Origin: an uncultured Verrucomicrobiales bacterium
GTDB lineage: Bacteria > Verrucomicrobiota > Verrucomicrobiia > Verrucomicrobiales > Akkermansiaceae
Direction of reading: 5' to 3'
Length of the DNA: 10,894 nt
NCBI GenBank assembly: GCA_937916135.1
Contig: CALFTQ010000050.1
Coordinates: 1-10,894, forward strand
The translations under genes and the position numbers were made by a program. The notes beneath the pieces are model-generated. The model was not told the DNA's origin and made no database searches. It was given only the letters and a program-made list of their open reading frames with translations. Of the stretch, positions 1 to 6,972 are shown one piece after another. Each line of letters opens with the position of its first letter. Positions within the stretch are counted from its first letter, which is position 1.

Positions 1-1181
1 AGAAGGGTGCCTACTTCGCCAACCCCTGCTTCACTCAGATTCACCCCACCTGCATCCCGGTGAAGGGCGACTACCAGAGCAAGCTGACCCTCATGTCCGA
101 GTCTCTGCGCAACGACGGCCGTATCTGGGTGCCCAAGAGCCGCGAGGTGGCCGCCAAGATCCGCCGCGGCGAGATGAAGCCCTCCGATGTGGCTGAAGGC
201 GACCGCGACTATTACCTGGAGCGCAAGTACCCGTCTTTCGGTAACCTGGCACCGCGTGACATTTCCTCCCGCGCCGCCAAGGAAGCCTGCGACGACGAGC
301 GCGGTGTGGCCAACACCGGCCGCGGTGTGTTCCTTGACTTCAAGGATGCCATCAACCGCATGGGCAAGGAGTGGATTGACGGCCAGTACGGCAACCTCTT
401 CGAGATGTACGAGGAGATTACCGACGTGGACCCCCACGAGCAGCCGATGATGATTTACCCCGCCTCCCACTACACCATGGGTGGTCTGTGGGTGGACTAC
501 AACCTCATGTCCTCCATCCCCGGTCTGCACGTGCTCGGCGAAGCTAACTTCTCTGACCACGGCGCCAATCGTCTGGGTGCTTCCGCTCTCATGCAGGGCC
601 TCTCCGACGGCTACTTCGTGATTTCCGCCACTCTGCCGACCTACCTCACCACACAGACCCCCGGCAGCGTGACTACTGCCGCCCCCGAGTTCAAGGAGGC
701 TGAGGACGCCGTGAAGGCTCGCATTAAGAAGATGATGGACGTGCAGGGCACCAAGAGCCCCGATGAAATCCACCGCGAGCTGGGCAAGCTCGTGTGGGAG
801 GACGTGGGCATGGGCCGCACGAAGGAGTCCCTCATGGATGCCATTGAGAAGATTCCCGCCATCCGCGAGGAATTCTGGACCAATGTGAAGGTGGTGGGCA
901 GTGCCGAAGGCGTGAACCAGGAGCTCGAAAAGGCCTGGCGCGTGGCTGCATTCCTCGACTTTGCCGAGGTGCTCTGCTACGACGCCTTGAACCGCGAGGA
1001 ATCCTGCGGTGCTCACTTCCGTCTTGAGCACCAGCTGGCCGACGGCGAAGCCAAGCGCGATGACGAGAACTTCGCCTACGTGGCCTGCTGGGAATACAAG
1101 GGCACGGACGAGCTGCCGGTGCTGCACAAGGAGCCGCTTACCTTCGACACCGTGCACCTGGCCATCCGTTCCTACAAGTAA
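1..1181 (+). CDS. sdhA: Succinate dehydrogenase/fumarate reductase flavoprotein subunit, 3' part (5' end outside window)
   Basis: This is the C-terminal part of the FAD-carrying catalytic subunit of complex II, which interconverts succinate and fumarate on the cytoplasmic face of the membrane. The frame is open from base 3, so the gene runs in from the left; the GTG at 60 is internal, because family-typical sequence (NPCFTQIHPTCIP) precedes it. Active-site landmarks are visible: the PRD motif with its substrate arginine near 255, the HYTMGG histidine at 468-470, and the GANRLGAS arginine at 570-572. The C-terminal helical domain follows, ending in SYK and TAA. sdhB starts 39 bases later, so the two are surely co-transcribed, and sdhC is expected just upstream, outside the window. 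In a fermentative gut bacterium the complex would often run as fumarate reductase to make succinate; the sequence does not settle the direction. GC-rich codon use matches sdhB. Confidence 0.96.
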   Translation, partial: KGAYFANPCFTQIHPTCIPVKGDYQSKLTLMSESLRNDGRIWVPKSREVAAKIRRGEMKPSDVAEGDRDYYLERKYPSFGNLAPRDISSRAAKEACDDERGVANTGRGVFLDFKDAINRMGKEWIDGQYGNLFEMYEEITDVDPHEQPMMIYPASHYTMGGLWVDYNLMSSIPGLHVLGEANFSDHGANRLGASALMQGLSDGYFVISATLPTYLTTQTPGSVTTAAPEFKEAEDAVKARIKKMMDVQGTKSPDEIHRELGKLVWEDVGMGRTKESLMDAIEKIPAIREEFWTNVKVVGSAEGVNQELEKAWRVAAFLDFAEVLCYDALNREESCGAHFRLEHQLADGEAKRDDENFAYVACWEYKGTDELPVLHKEPLTFDTVHLAIRSYK

Positions 1182-1220
1182 AGAAACTCATTCCAACCCT
1201 TTAAGATAGATTATATAATT

Positions 1221-1988
1221 ATGGCTAATCTCAATCTTACGCTCAAGGTCTGGCGCCAGGAGAATGCTCAGGCTCAGGGCCGCATTGAAACCTACAAGGC
1301 TAAGAACATCCCGGATGAGGCTTCTTTCCTTGAGATGCTTGACATCGTGAACGAGGAGCTCGTGCACGAAGGCAAGGAACCCATCGTGTTCGACCACGAC
1401 TGCCGCGAAGGTATCTGCGGTATGTGCTCCCTCACCATCAACGGTGTGCCGCACGGCGGCAAGAAGGTGACCACCTGCCAGCTGCACATGCGCCAGTTCA
1501 AGGACGGTGATACCATCTGGATTGAACCCTTCCGCGCCCAGGCTTTCCCGCTGCTGCGCGACCTCATGGTGGACCGCACCGCTCTGGACAACATCATCGC
1601 TGCCGGCGGTTTCGTGGATATCCGCACCGGTTCTGCTCCGAACGCCAACAACATGCCCGTGCGCAAGAAGACGGCCGATGCCGCTTTCGATGCCGCTGCA
1701 TGCGTGGGCTGCGGTGCCTGCGTGGCCAGCTGCAAGAACAGCTCCGCCATGCTCTTCACCTCTGCCAAGGCTGCTCATCTGAACCTGCTGCCCCAGGGCC
1801 AGCCGGAGAAGAACAAGCGCGTGCTTGCCATGGTGCGCCAGATGGATGCCCTCGGTTTCGGCAACTGCACCAACCAGTACGAGTGCGAAGCCGCCTGCCC
1901 GAAGGGTATCTCCGTGGATAACATCGCCAAGCTTAACCGCGACTACATGATTGCCTGCGCCGCCGAGGCCGTGGGTGTGTTCGCCTGA
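1221..1988 (+). CDS. sdhB: Succinate dehydrogenase/fumarate reductase iron-sulfur subunit
   Basis: This 255-residue electron-transfer subunit passes electrons between SdhA's FAD and the membrane quinone/heme subunit. The N-terminal ferredoxin domain carries the [2Fe-2S] ligands C61, C66, C69 and C86 (CREGICGMC, then TTC). The C-terminal domain has C161, C164 and C167 (CVGCGAC), with C226 completing the [4Fe-4S] set, and C171, C216 and C222 for the [3Fe-4S] cluster, assigned by analogy with the family. CTNQYECEAACPKGI is typical of the SdhCAB type that has a single diheme anchor. The length is normal. The ATG at 1221 has no Shine-Dalgarno sequence; the preceding ten bases are all A or T (TTATATAATT). 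It is the last gene of the operon, with a hairpin terminator beginning about 30 bases after the stop. Confidence 0.97.
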   Translation: MANLNLTLKVWRQENAQAQGRIETYKAKNIPDEASFLEMLDIVNEELVHEGKEPIVFDHDCREGICGMCSLTINGVPHGGKKVTTCQLHMRQFKDGDTIWIEPFRAQAFPLLRDLMVDRTALDNIIAAGGFVDIRTGSAPNANNMPVRKKTADAAFDAAACVGCGACVASCKNSSAMLFTSAKAAHLNLLPQGQPEKNKRVLAMVRQMDALGFGNCTNQYECEAACPKGISVDNIAKLNRDYMIACAAEAVGVFA

Positions 1989-2017
1989 TAGCTCCGCAAC
2001 CACGCAATAAGCGTCTT

Positions 2018-2063
2018 AAACAAAGCCGCCGGGATTGAAATAATCCCGGCGGTATCTTTGTTT
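2018..2063 (+). terminator. Rho-independent terminator after sdhB
   Basis: A perfect 11-bp stem (2026-2036 with 2042-2052) closes on a 5-base GAAAT loop. It is extended outwards, after a 3-base bulge, by AAACAAAG (2018-2025) pairing with CTTTGTTT (2056-2063). The T-rich 3' arm serves as the U tract for + strand transcripts. The extended A/T arms also make it plausible in the other direction. The 3' arm merges into the CTTTGTTT repeat cluster upstream of the next gene. Confidence 0.85.
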
Positions 2064-2126
2064 AAACAAAAAAACAAATAGAGTTGACATTGCGCTTTGT
2101 TTGTGTTAAATTTAAACCGAACAAAG
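2056..2126. repeat. CTTTGTTT inverted-repeat cluster around the DUF4062 gene promoter
   Basis: Several copies of CTTTGTTT and its complement sit within 70 bases. There is a perfect 14-bp palindrome TTTGTTTAAACAAA at 2057-2070. CTTTGTTTG at 2095-2103, inside the promoter spacer, faces CGAACAAAG at 2118-2126; these 9-base arms have one mismatch, and the pair straddles the -10 box. The placement suggests an operator, possibly for autoregulation by the winged helix of the downstream protein. That is inference; the repeats themselves are directly visible. The first copy doubles as the terminator's 3' arm. Confidence 0.55.
2084..2112 (+). promoter_or_regulatory. Sigma70-type promoter of the DUF4062 gene
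   Basis: A perfect -35 TTGACA (2084-2089) and a -10 TAAATT (2107-2112) are separated by 17 bases. Transcription would start near 2119, giving a leader of about 18 bases before the ATG at 2137. The purine-rich AAAGAAAGAG at 2123-2132 is the only ribosome-binding-like sequence. A CTTTGTTT arm lies within the spacer. Confidence 0.75.
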
Positions 2127-2136
2127 AAAGAGCCCT

Positions 2137-3696
2137 ATGAGTATCAAAATCTTCATCAGCAGCGTGCAGGCAGAATTTGCCGAAGAACGAAGGAAGTTGT
2201 TCGACTATATTCAATCGGACGCCTTGCTGGGCCGTTTTTTCATACCTTTTATCTTTGAAAATGAGCCAGCCGGAGCAAAATCTGCCCAATCTGTATACCT
2301 CAGCCAGGTGGCAGAATGTGATATCTACCTGGGTTTATTCGGTTGCAGATATGGATACGAGGATGCCGAAGGCGTATCCCCCACAGAACGCGAATATGAC
2401 CTTGCCACAGCCGAATGCAAACACAGACTCGTTTTCATTACGCGTTTGCAAGGCCGCAAAAAGCGCCATCCTAAGCAAATAAAGTTGATTGAAAAAGCCG
2501 AACAAAGTGTTGTACGAAAATCTTTTTCTGATTATGATGAACTCCGGGCATCGGTGTATGAATCATTAGTCCGGTATCTGGAAGAGCAGGACTACATTCG
2601 CAAATTACCCTTCGATGCCTCATTCTGCCATGGCGCCACTCTGGATGATATAGACCCCGAAAAAGTTGCTCATTTTGTGATGCTGGCCAAGGCACACCGC
2701 GGCTTTCCAATACCGTTTTCGGCCGGGTTGCCGACCATCCTTACCCATTTGAGGCTCATGACAGATGCCGGAAAACTCACCAACTCAGCCATTCTGTTGT
2801 TTGGCAAGCGACCGCAGGATTTTTTCCCGACATCGAGTATCAAGTGCGCCCAATTCTACAGCACAACCATTACCAAGCCACTGCTTTCCCACTATAAGTT
2901 CAATGGGACAATCTTTGAAATGATAGACAAGGCCGTCGACTTTGTTATGTCCCGCATCAATGTGCATGTCGGCACTCGCGCTTATAGCAACACAGCAGAT
3001 GTAACATGTGAAATACCACGTGAAGCTGTGACAGAAGCCATTGTCAATGCTGTGGTGCATCGCGATTATGCAAACAACGGCAGCGTTGAAGTCATGCTGT
3101 TCAAAGATCGGCTGGAAGTCTGGAATCCCGGAAAACTCCCCTACGGTGTCAGTCCGGATAAACTCCGCTATCTGCACTCTTCCATACCCGTGAATCCCAT
3201 ATTGGCTCATCCGGCCTATATGGCCGGTTATATAGATGAAATGGGAACAGGTACTACAGATATCATTGATAAGTGCATGAATCACGGTTTGGATATGCCG
3301 GAATTTATTCAGGCTGAAGAGTTCAGAGTGATAATCTGGCGTGAGCGTATAGATGATGCCTTCGGGGTATCCATGGTAAGAGAAAACGAGGAAACCGCGC
3401 TCTACACGTGGGAAAAACGCCAAAAGCAAACAAAGATGCAAAAAGCTTTGTTTGCAAACAAAGAAAAACGAATAAACAGAGCAGACGTCCAGGCCAAACA
3501 GGAAGCAGTGGTGCAGTTTTGCACAGAACCACGGAGCAGCCTGGAGATAATGGAGCATATAGGAGTGTCGAGACAGACACGCACGGTCAACTTGTATATC
3601 GGTGCTCTGGTGAAAGCAGGAAAACTCCGCCTTATGATACCTGATAAACCCAACAGTCCGCGGCAGCGATACATATCCGCATACCATTCCGTGTGA
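2137..3696 (+). CDS. DUF4062 / RecG-like GHKL ATPase / winged-helix protein
   Basis: This 519-residue protein probably senses or switches something using nucleotide and DNA binding; its exact role is unknown. Residues 3-103 form a DUF4062 domain, opening with IFISSVQAEFAEERR and later carrying GLFGCRYGY and SPTEREYDLA. Residues about 165-400 match the C-terminal half of RecG-like/AlbA_2 ATP-binding proteins (HATPase_c_4): an N-box with E300, N304, H308 and D310 (EAIVNAVVHRDY), then WNPGKLP around 329-335, then GTGTTDII at 370-377. A charged linker (about 420-455) leads to a winged helix (about 455-515), with ISAYHSV at the end. In the usual family layout an AlbA_2 domain precedes the ATPase; here DUF4062 takes that position. 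The gene has its own promoter, is clearly AT-richer than sdhAB, and has no partner gene on its strand except a glycosyltransferase, which suggests lateral acquisition. A defence or stress-response role is a guess from domain type. Confidence 0.9.
   Translation: MSIKIFISSVQAEFAEERRKLFDYIQSDALLGRFFIPFIFENEPAGAKSAQSVYLSQVAECDIYLGLFGCRYGYEDAEGVSPTEREYDLATAECKHRLVFITRLQGRKKRHPKQIKLIEKAEQSVVRKSFSDYDELRASVYESLVRYLEEQDYIRKLPFDASFCHGATLDDIDPEKVAHFVMLAKAHRGFPIPFSAGLPTILTHLRLMTDAGKLTNSAILLFGKRPQDFFPTSSIKCAQFYSTTITKPLLSHYKFNGTIFEMIDKAVDFVMSRINVHVGTRAYSNTADVTCEIPREAVTEAIVNAVVHRDYANNGSVEVMLFKDRLEVWNPGKLPYGVSPDKLRYLHSSIPVNPILAHPAYMAGYIDEMGTGTTDIIDKCMNHGLDMPEFIQAEEFRVIIWRERIDDAFGVSMVRENEETALYTWEKRQKQTKMQKALFANKEKRINRADVQAKQEAVVQFCTEPRSSLEIMEHIGVSRQTRTVNLYIGALVKAGKLRLMIPDKPNSPRQRYISAYHSV
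3428..3463. repeat. 18-bp perfect palindrome with CTTTGTTT arms inside the DUF4062 gene
   Basis: CTTTGTTTGCAAACAAAG at 3446-3463 is a perfect palindrome, preceded by a further AAACAAAG at 3428-3435. It uses the same half-site as the cluster around the gene's promoter. It encodes the low-complexity K/Q-rich linker between ATPase and winged helix (around residues 429-443), where the protein would tolerate sequence constrained at the DNA level. It may be a second operator or a looping site; that function is inferred. Confidence 0.6.
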
Positions 3697-3702
3697 AAAT
3701 AC

Positions 3703-3729
3703 TTGCTTCCCTTCACTAACTGGTATAAC
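3703..3729 (+). promoter_or_regulatory. Possible promoter of the GT2 gene (weak)
   Basis: TATAAC at 3724-3729 is a good -10 match and TTGCTT at 3703-3708 a fair -35, but the 15-base spacer is short. If real, transcription would begin near 3736, inside the first possible ATG (3730) and just ahead of the second (3742). That would favour 3742 and a nearly leaderless message. Read-through from the upstream gene, 33 bases away, is the alternative. Confidence 0.3.
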
Positions 3730-4635
3730 ATGAACGCGAACATGAAATTTTACATTGTCACGCCCACATATAATGCGCTTTCCTGGCTGCAGCGTTGCGT
3801 TCGCTCCGTTGCAGACCAGGTCGGGGAGGGCGTGGAGGTGCACCACCATGTTCAGGACGGGGCTTCAACGGATGGAACTCCTGAGTGGCTGGCAGAGTGG
3901 CAGCAGGCTCTTGCTGGTGCTCCCGGTTATACTTTCACTTACGAAAGCGCCAAAGATGCCGGCATGTACGATGCCATTAATAAAGCATGGGAGAAAATGC
4001 CGCCAGACGCCGCGGTAACAGCGCATCTCAACAGTGATGAACAATACCTGCCCGGGGCTTTGAAAGGCGTTTCTGAAGTGTTTGAGGCGCATTCTGATGC
4101 GGAAATAATACTGGGAACCTATATCATAGTCGATGCCGATAGCCGTTATATCTGCCACCGGCGACCGGTTATGCCTGCACGGTGGCGCAGCCAGACAGTG
4201 TGCGAAATTATAACCTGTTCCTGTTTTCACAGGACAGAGGCATTCATCCGCCATGGGATACGTTTTGATACAAACTACAAGGCACTGGCAGATATGGTGT
4301 TTTACCGGGCAATAGTGGGAATTTCGCCGCGTATATGCGTGCAGCCTGAGCTGGTAACGAGTACATTTACTGTGACGGGAGGGAATCTTGCATGGACAGA
4401 GCGTTCGCAGCGGGAATGGGATGCTGAGATGAAGGCGTTGCCGTGGTATGTATCCCGGCGGCACGGTATTGCTTACCGTTTCAATAATATCTTACGAAGA
4501 TTAACCGATATCCGCAGTGAGTCTCCACGTTCATACGCCATCTATATGCCTCATGGAGAGGATCGAATCGAGCGGATAATCAAAAGGCCGACAGCCCGCT
4601 GGGGAATGCGCACAGTCTCGGATGAAACCGATTAG
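3730..4635 (+). CDS. Family 2 glycosyltransferase (WfgS-like)
   Basis: This is a soluble or peripheral GT-A-fold enzyme that would add a sugar from a nucleotide-sugar donor to a growing surface polysaccharide; donor and acceptor cannot be read from sequence. Numbering from ATG 3730 (301 residues): TPTYNA at 11-16 opens the nucleotide-binding fold, QDGASTDGT at 42-50 is the donor-site loop, KDAGMYDAINKAWE at 75-88 is the typical small-GT2 block, and NSDE at 101-104 stands where the metal-binding DXD sits. FHRTEAFIRHG and FDTNYKALADM (about 166-190) match the acceptor-side region. No membrane segments are evident. Three starts are possible: TTG 3703, ATG 3730 and ATG 3742. Homologues usually begin at MKFYIVTPTYN, so 3742 is equally plausible; none has a Shine-Dalgarno sequence. 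The gene ends 23 bases before the converging acyltransferase remnant. Confidence 0.9.
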   Translation: MNANMKFYIVTPTYNALSWLQRCVRSVADQVGEGVEVHHHVQDGASTDGTPEWLAEWQQALAGAPGYTFTYESAKDAGMYDAINKAWEKMPPDAAVTAHLNSDEQYLPGALKGVSEVFEAHSDAEIILGTYIIVDADSRYICHRRPVMPARWRSQTVCEIITCSCFHRTEAFIRHGIRFDTNYKALADMVFYRAIVGISPRICVQPELVTSTFTVTGGNLAWTERSQREWDAEMKALPWYVSRRHGIAYRFNNILRRLTDIRSESPRSYAIYMPHGEDRIERIIKRPTARWGMRTVSDETD

Positions 4636-4658
4636 GGATGTTGTAGAAGTTTTCTTAC

Positions 4659-5641
4659 TTAATTTGATTCAGCCTTGCGGGGGGGTATGTCTCCATATGC
4701 CAGGGTGGCTGCAATCGGAAGTCTCCGGGTCAGGACATAGGTGAAGTAGGAAAGGAAGAAAATTGCCAGTGATGCCGTAATCATCACCCACGTCTGGTAT
4801 AGATAAGCGGGGAGGTGCAGGTACGAGACAACTTTAAATACCACGCTCTGAATGACGTAAATTCCCAAGGTCGCAGAGCCGATGTTTGCCAGGTGTAACC
4901 TGTCAGAGCACTGATGCATTATCGCCAGAAAGACACAGCCGGAGGAAAAAGCTGCAGCGAGCCGGAAAAGAGCTACGCCGATGGAACTGAGCGAAAGGGA
5001 GAGCGGGCACGTATAGACATACCAGTCATCCTGGAACAGGTAGAAACACAATATGGCTGCTGGGGCAGCCCAATACCAATGAGGGGTGATACTGAGCCGT
5101 GAGAAACCTTTGTGGCGCGAATACATGCCAATGACAAAGCAGGGCCAGGCCAGCCCCAGGTAGTCTGCATAGGGAATATATTGCGGAGCAACCAGGCAGA
5201 GAACAAAGGGCAGACACAGGGTGACGAATCTGATTATCCGGTTCCGGGTTGCCTTCAGCAGATAGGCGAATAACTGGCATTCAAAGAGGTTCCAGAGAAA
5301 CCAGAGACAAACGTAGCACCTCCACACGGAAGTTGGTTCAAAAGACTTTCCCTGCCAGAGCATCAGTATCAGTTGCAATGAGCCCATGGTAATATAGGAG
5401 GCAGCAGACGGAGAGCCGTCTTTTTCAGACCGGCGAACCGGTGCTTCCTGATGCTGGCGAGGGCAAAATAGCCACTGATGAAAAAGAAAAGCGGGATATG
5501 AAACAGGTATATGGCTTTGAAAAGAGGATGGCTGAAAAAGCCGGCCCCGACAAATTGTTGAATAGTATGCCCAAGGACAACGAGCCACATGAGCACAGCC
5601 CGGGTGTTATCCCAGAACGCTTCTCTGACGGCTTGACTCAT
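4659..5641 (-). pseudogene. Acyltransferase-3 family membrane protein, frameshifted
   Basis: Two overlapping - strand frames together make one acyltransferase-3 (OafA/NodX-like sugar O-acyltransferase), a multi-pass membrane protein that transfers acetyl or similar groups to surface polysaccharide. The first frame starts at ATG 5641 and holds the family's R-X10-H motif (R14, H25 in VVLGH) and FHIPLFFFISGY, followed by RLLPPI; it stops near 5369. The rest, from about MGSLQLILMLW through roughly eight hydrophobic segments to KAESN, lies in the frame reached by a -1 shift and ends at 4659. The span is 983 bases; one more base gives 984, or 327 residues, a normal length. The break most likely lies around 5388-5400, just after RLLPPI, and is not in a homopolymer. 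The start overlaps the upstream GT4 stop as ATGA, so translation was coupled. It is either a recent pseudogene or a sequencing/assembly error. Confidence 0.82.
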
Positions 5642-6879
5642 TGATGTTTGATGGCGTCTGCGTAAAGCCTATTTATAACTTCCATTTTTTCATCCCATGT
5701 AAATTGCTGGCAACGAGCCAGAGCACCCTGAGAAAGGAGCTGCCGCTCTTCTTCATGGGTGGCCAGATAATCCAGATGCCGGGCGTAGTCTGCAATGACC
5801 TGTTTCCGGGAATTGATGGGGATTTTGATGCCGCTGGTCTCATCAATCACGGTAGAGAAACCACAATGATCCAGCGCGATGATTGGTAGCCCGTAGCGGA
5901 AAGCCTCAAAAACCACGGTGGAGGTATCTTCCCGCACGCTGGTGATGCAGAACACATGGCTGCTGCTCATGATGCGGAATGCGTCTTCCCGCGGTACAAA
6001 ACCGTGAAAGGTCACCACGTTATCCAGCCCCAGCTGGTGGGTCAGGTGTTTCCACGCTTCCATGCGGGGGCCTTTGCTCAGCACGTGGAGCTCCATCTTT
6101 TCCTTGCACTGCGGCAGAGCGTGCAGAAGCAAATCCAGCGCTTTGCGGGGGATGTGCTCACCAGCCCAGCAGATTCGCAGCGGGGTGCCGGGAGCGTGCG
6201 TTGAAGGCGCGTGCTGAGTGTGGCTGGTTTCCAGCCCCACCTCATTCATGAGGACGGCTTCGCGCCCCCAGAATGCCCGGATTTCTTCCACAGCCTTGGT
6301 GGTGCTGGTCAGAATAACCGCCGAGTGGCGTGCTGCTGCGCGGGCAGAGAAGCCCCAGCGTTTCTGAATACCATTGAGGATATTTCGAATTCCGAAATGC
6401 AGGGCACCCAAGGGGCCCAGGCTGCTGAGCAGGCACCAGGGCGCATCCGTGAAACCACCCAGCGGCCCCCAGATGAAGGGTTTGCCCAGTTTCCACAGGA
6501 AACCCGGTTCTCGGAAACCGGAAATGGTCACCTGGTGGACGATGTCGAAATCTTCCTCGGCATCCAGCAATTTTGCATACTGGTATGCTTTGCGGTGCCA
6601 GACCCGGTAGAACCAGTAGTAGCTGGGCGGCCAGAACTTCCGCAGTGTTTCATGGTGGGTTCGGCGTACAAAGTGGAAGGTGATGTTCTTCACAGCTTCC
6701 GGATGTTTTGCGGCAAATTGGGTGAGCGTTTCTTTGAACTCACCTTCCTCGACAATTGCGTGCACGTCATGATGCTTCGCAATGTTGCTCACGAAATTCC
6801 AACCCATCCCCGGTTCTGAACCATAACCGGGGTCGCAGGCATAGCAGCCCAGCAGAACTTTGAGACGCTTGTTTTCCAT
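5638..6879 (-). CDS. Family 4 (GT-B fold) glycosyltransferase
   Basis: A retaining glycosyltransferase of 413 residues that would build a surface polysaccharide or lipid-linked sugar on the cytoplasmic side; its sugar specificity is unknown. The N-terminal half has the acceptor-domain pattern ACDPGYGSEPGMGWNF (about 14-29) and KPFIWGPLGGFTDAP (133-147). The C-terminal donor domain shows GEHIPRKALDLLL (240-252), HGFVPREDAF (292-301) and the EX7E motif E317-E325 within REDTSTVVFEAF. ATG 6879 is chosen because the alternative GTG at 6891 would begin immediately after the -10 box. It has no Shine-Dalgarno sequence and a predicted leader of only about 5 bases. Its TGA overlaps the ATG of the acyltransferase remnant, making a two-gene unit. 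It is separated from fabG by a terminator, so it is independently transcribed. Confidence 0.93.
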   Translation of the reverse strand: MENKRLKVLLGCYACDPGYGSEPGMGWNFVSNIAKHHDVHAIVEEGEFKETLTQFAAKHPEAVKNITFHFVRRTHHETLRKFWPPSYYWFYRVWHRKAYQYAKLLDAEEDFDIVHQVTISGFREPGFLWKLGKPFIWGPLGGFTDAPWCLLSSLGPLGALHFGIRNILNGIQKRWGFSARAAARHSAVILTSTTKAVEEIRAFWGREAVLMNEVGLETSHTQHAPSTHAPGTPLRICWAGEHIPRKALDLLLHALPQCKEKMELHVLSKGPRMEAWKHLTHQLGLDNVVTFHGFVPREDAFRIMSSSHVFCITSVREDTSTVVFEAFRYGLPIIALDHCGFSTVIDETSGIKIPINSRKQVIADYARHLDYLATHEEERQLLSQGALARCQQFTWDEKMEVINRLYADAIKHQ

Positions 6880-6891
6880 AGGAACGCACAC

Positions 6892-6920
6892 AGTCTAGCA
6901 GGCATGCGCCTTGCGGTCAA
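6892..6920 (-). promoter_or_regulatory. Promoter of the GT4-acyltransferase unit
   Basis: On the - strand, TTGACC (6920-6915) and TAGACT (6897-6892) are 17 bases apart. Only 12 bases separate the -10 box from ATG 6879, so the message would have a leader of about 5 bases. It lies directly downstream of the fabG terminator, whose T tract touches the -35 box. Confidence 0.6.
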
Positions 6921-6921
6921 T

Positions 6922-6954
6922 AAAAAAGCCCGGAGACAATGGGTCTCCGGGCTT
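6922..6954 (-). terminator. Rho-independent terminator after fabG
   Basis: A perfect 12-bp stem pairs 6943-6954 with 6926-6937 around a 5-base loop, with GC-rich arms (GCCCGGAGAC). On the - strand the stem is followed by a run of Ts (6927-6922), so it ends leftward transcripts from fabG, whose stop codon is 18 bases upstream. Confidence 0.92.
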
Positions 6955-6972
6955 GGAGTGGAGTAAAAATGC

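Noticed and set aside
1188..2003. A 271-codon - strand frame opposite sdhB
   Set aside because: It is a shadow of sdhB with all cluster motifs on the other strand and no recognisable protein features.
2785..3849. A 354-codon - strand frame opposite the DUF4062 gene
   Set aside because: The sense frame has clear domain motifs; the antisense reading is Cys/His-rich with no motif and lacks a promoter.
4636..4658. A bidirectional terminator between the converging GT2 and acyltransferase genes
   Set aside because: Only a weak, bulged stem of a few pairs around TTTT can be drawn; it is not convincing.
5417..5430. Programmed -1 frameshift at the AAAAAG run in the acyltransferase
   Set aside because: Slippage here would be in the right direction, but it would remove the family-typical RLLPPI stretch that is still intact about 10 residues later, and the heptamer is not canonical. 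A base loss after RLLPPI fits better.
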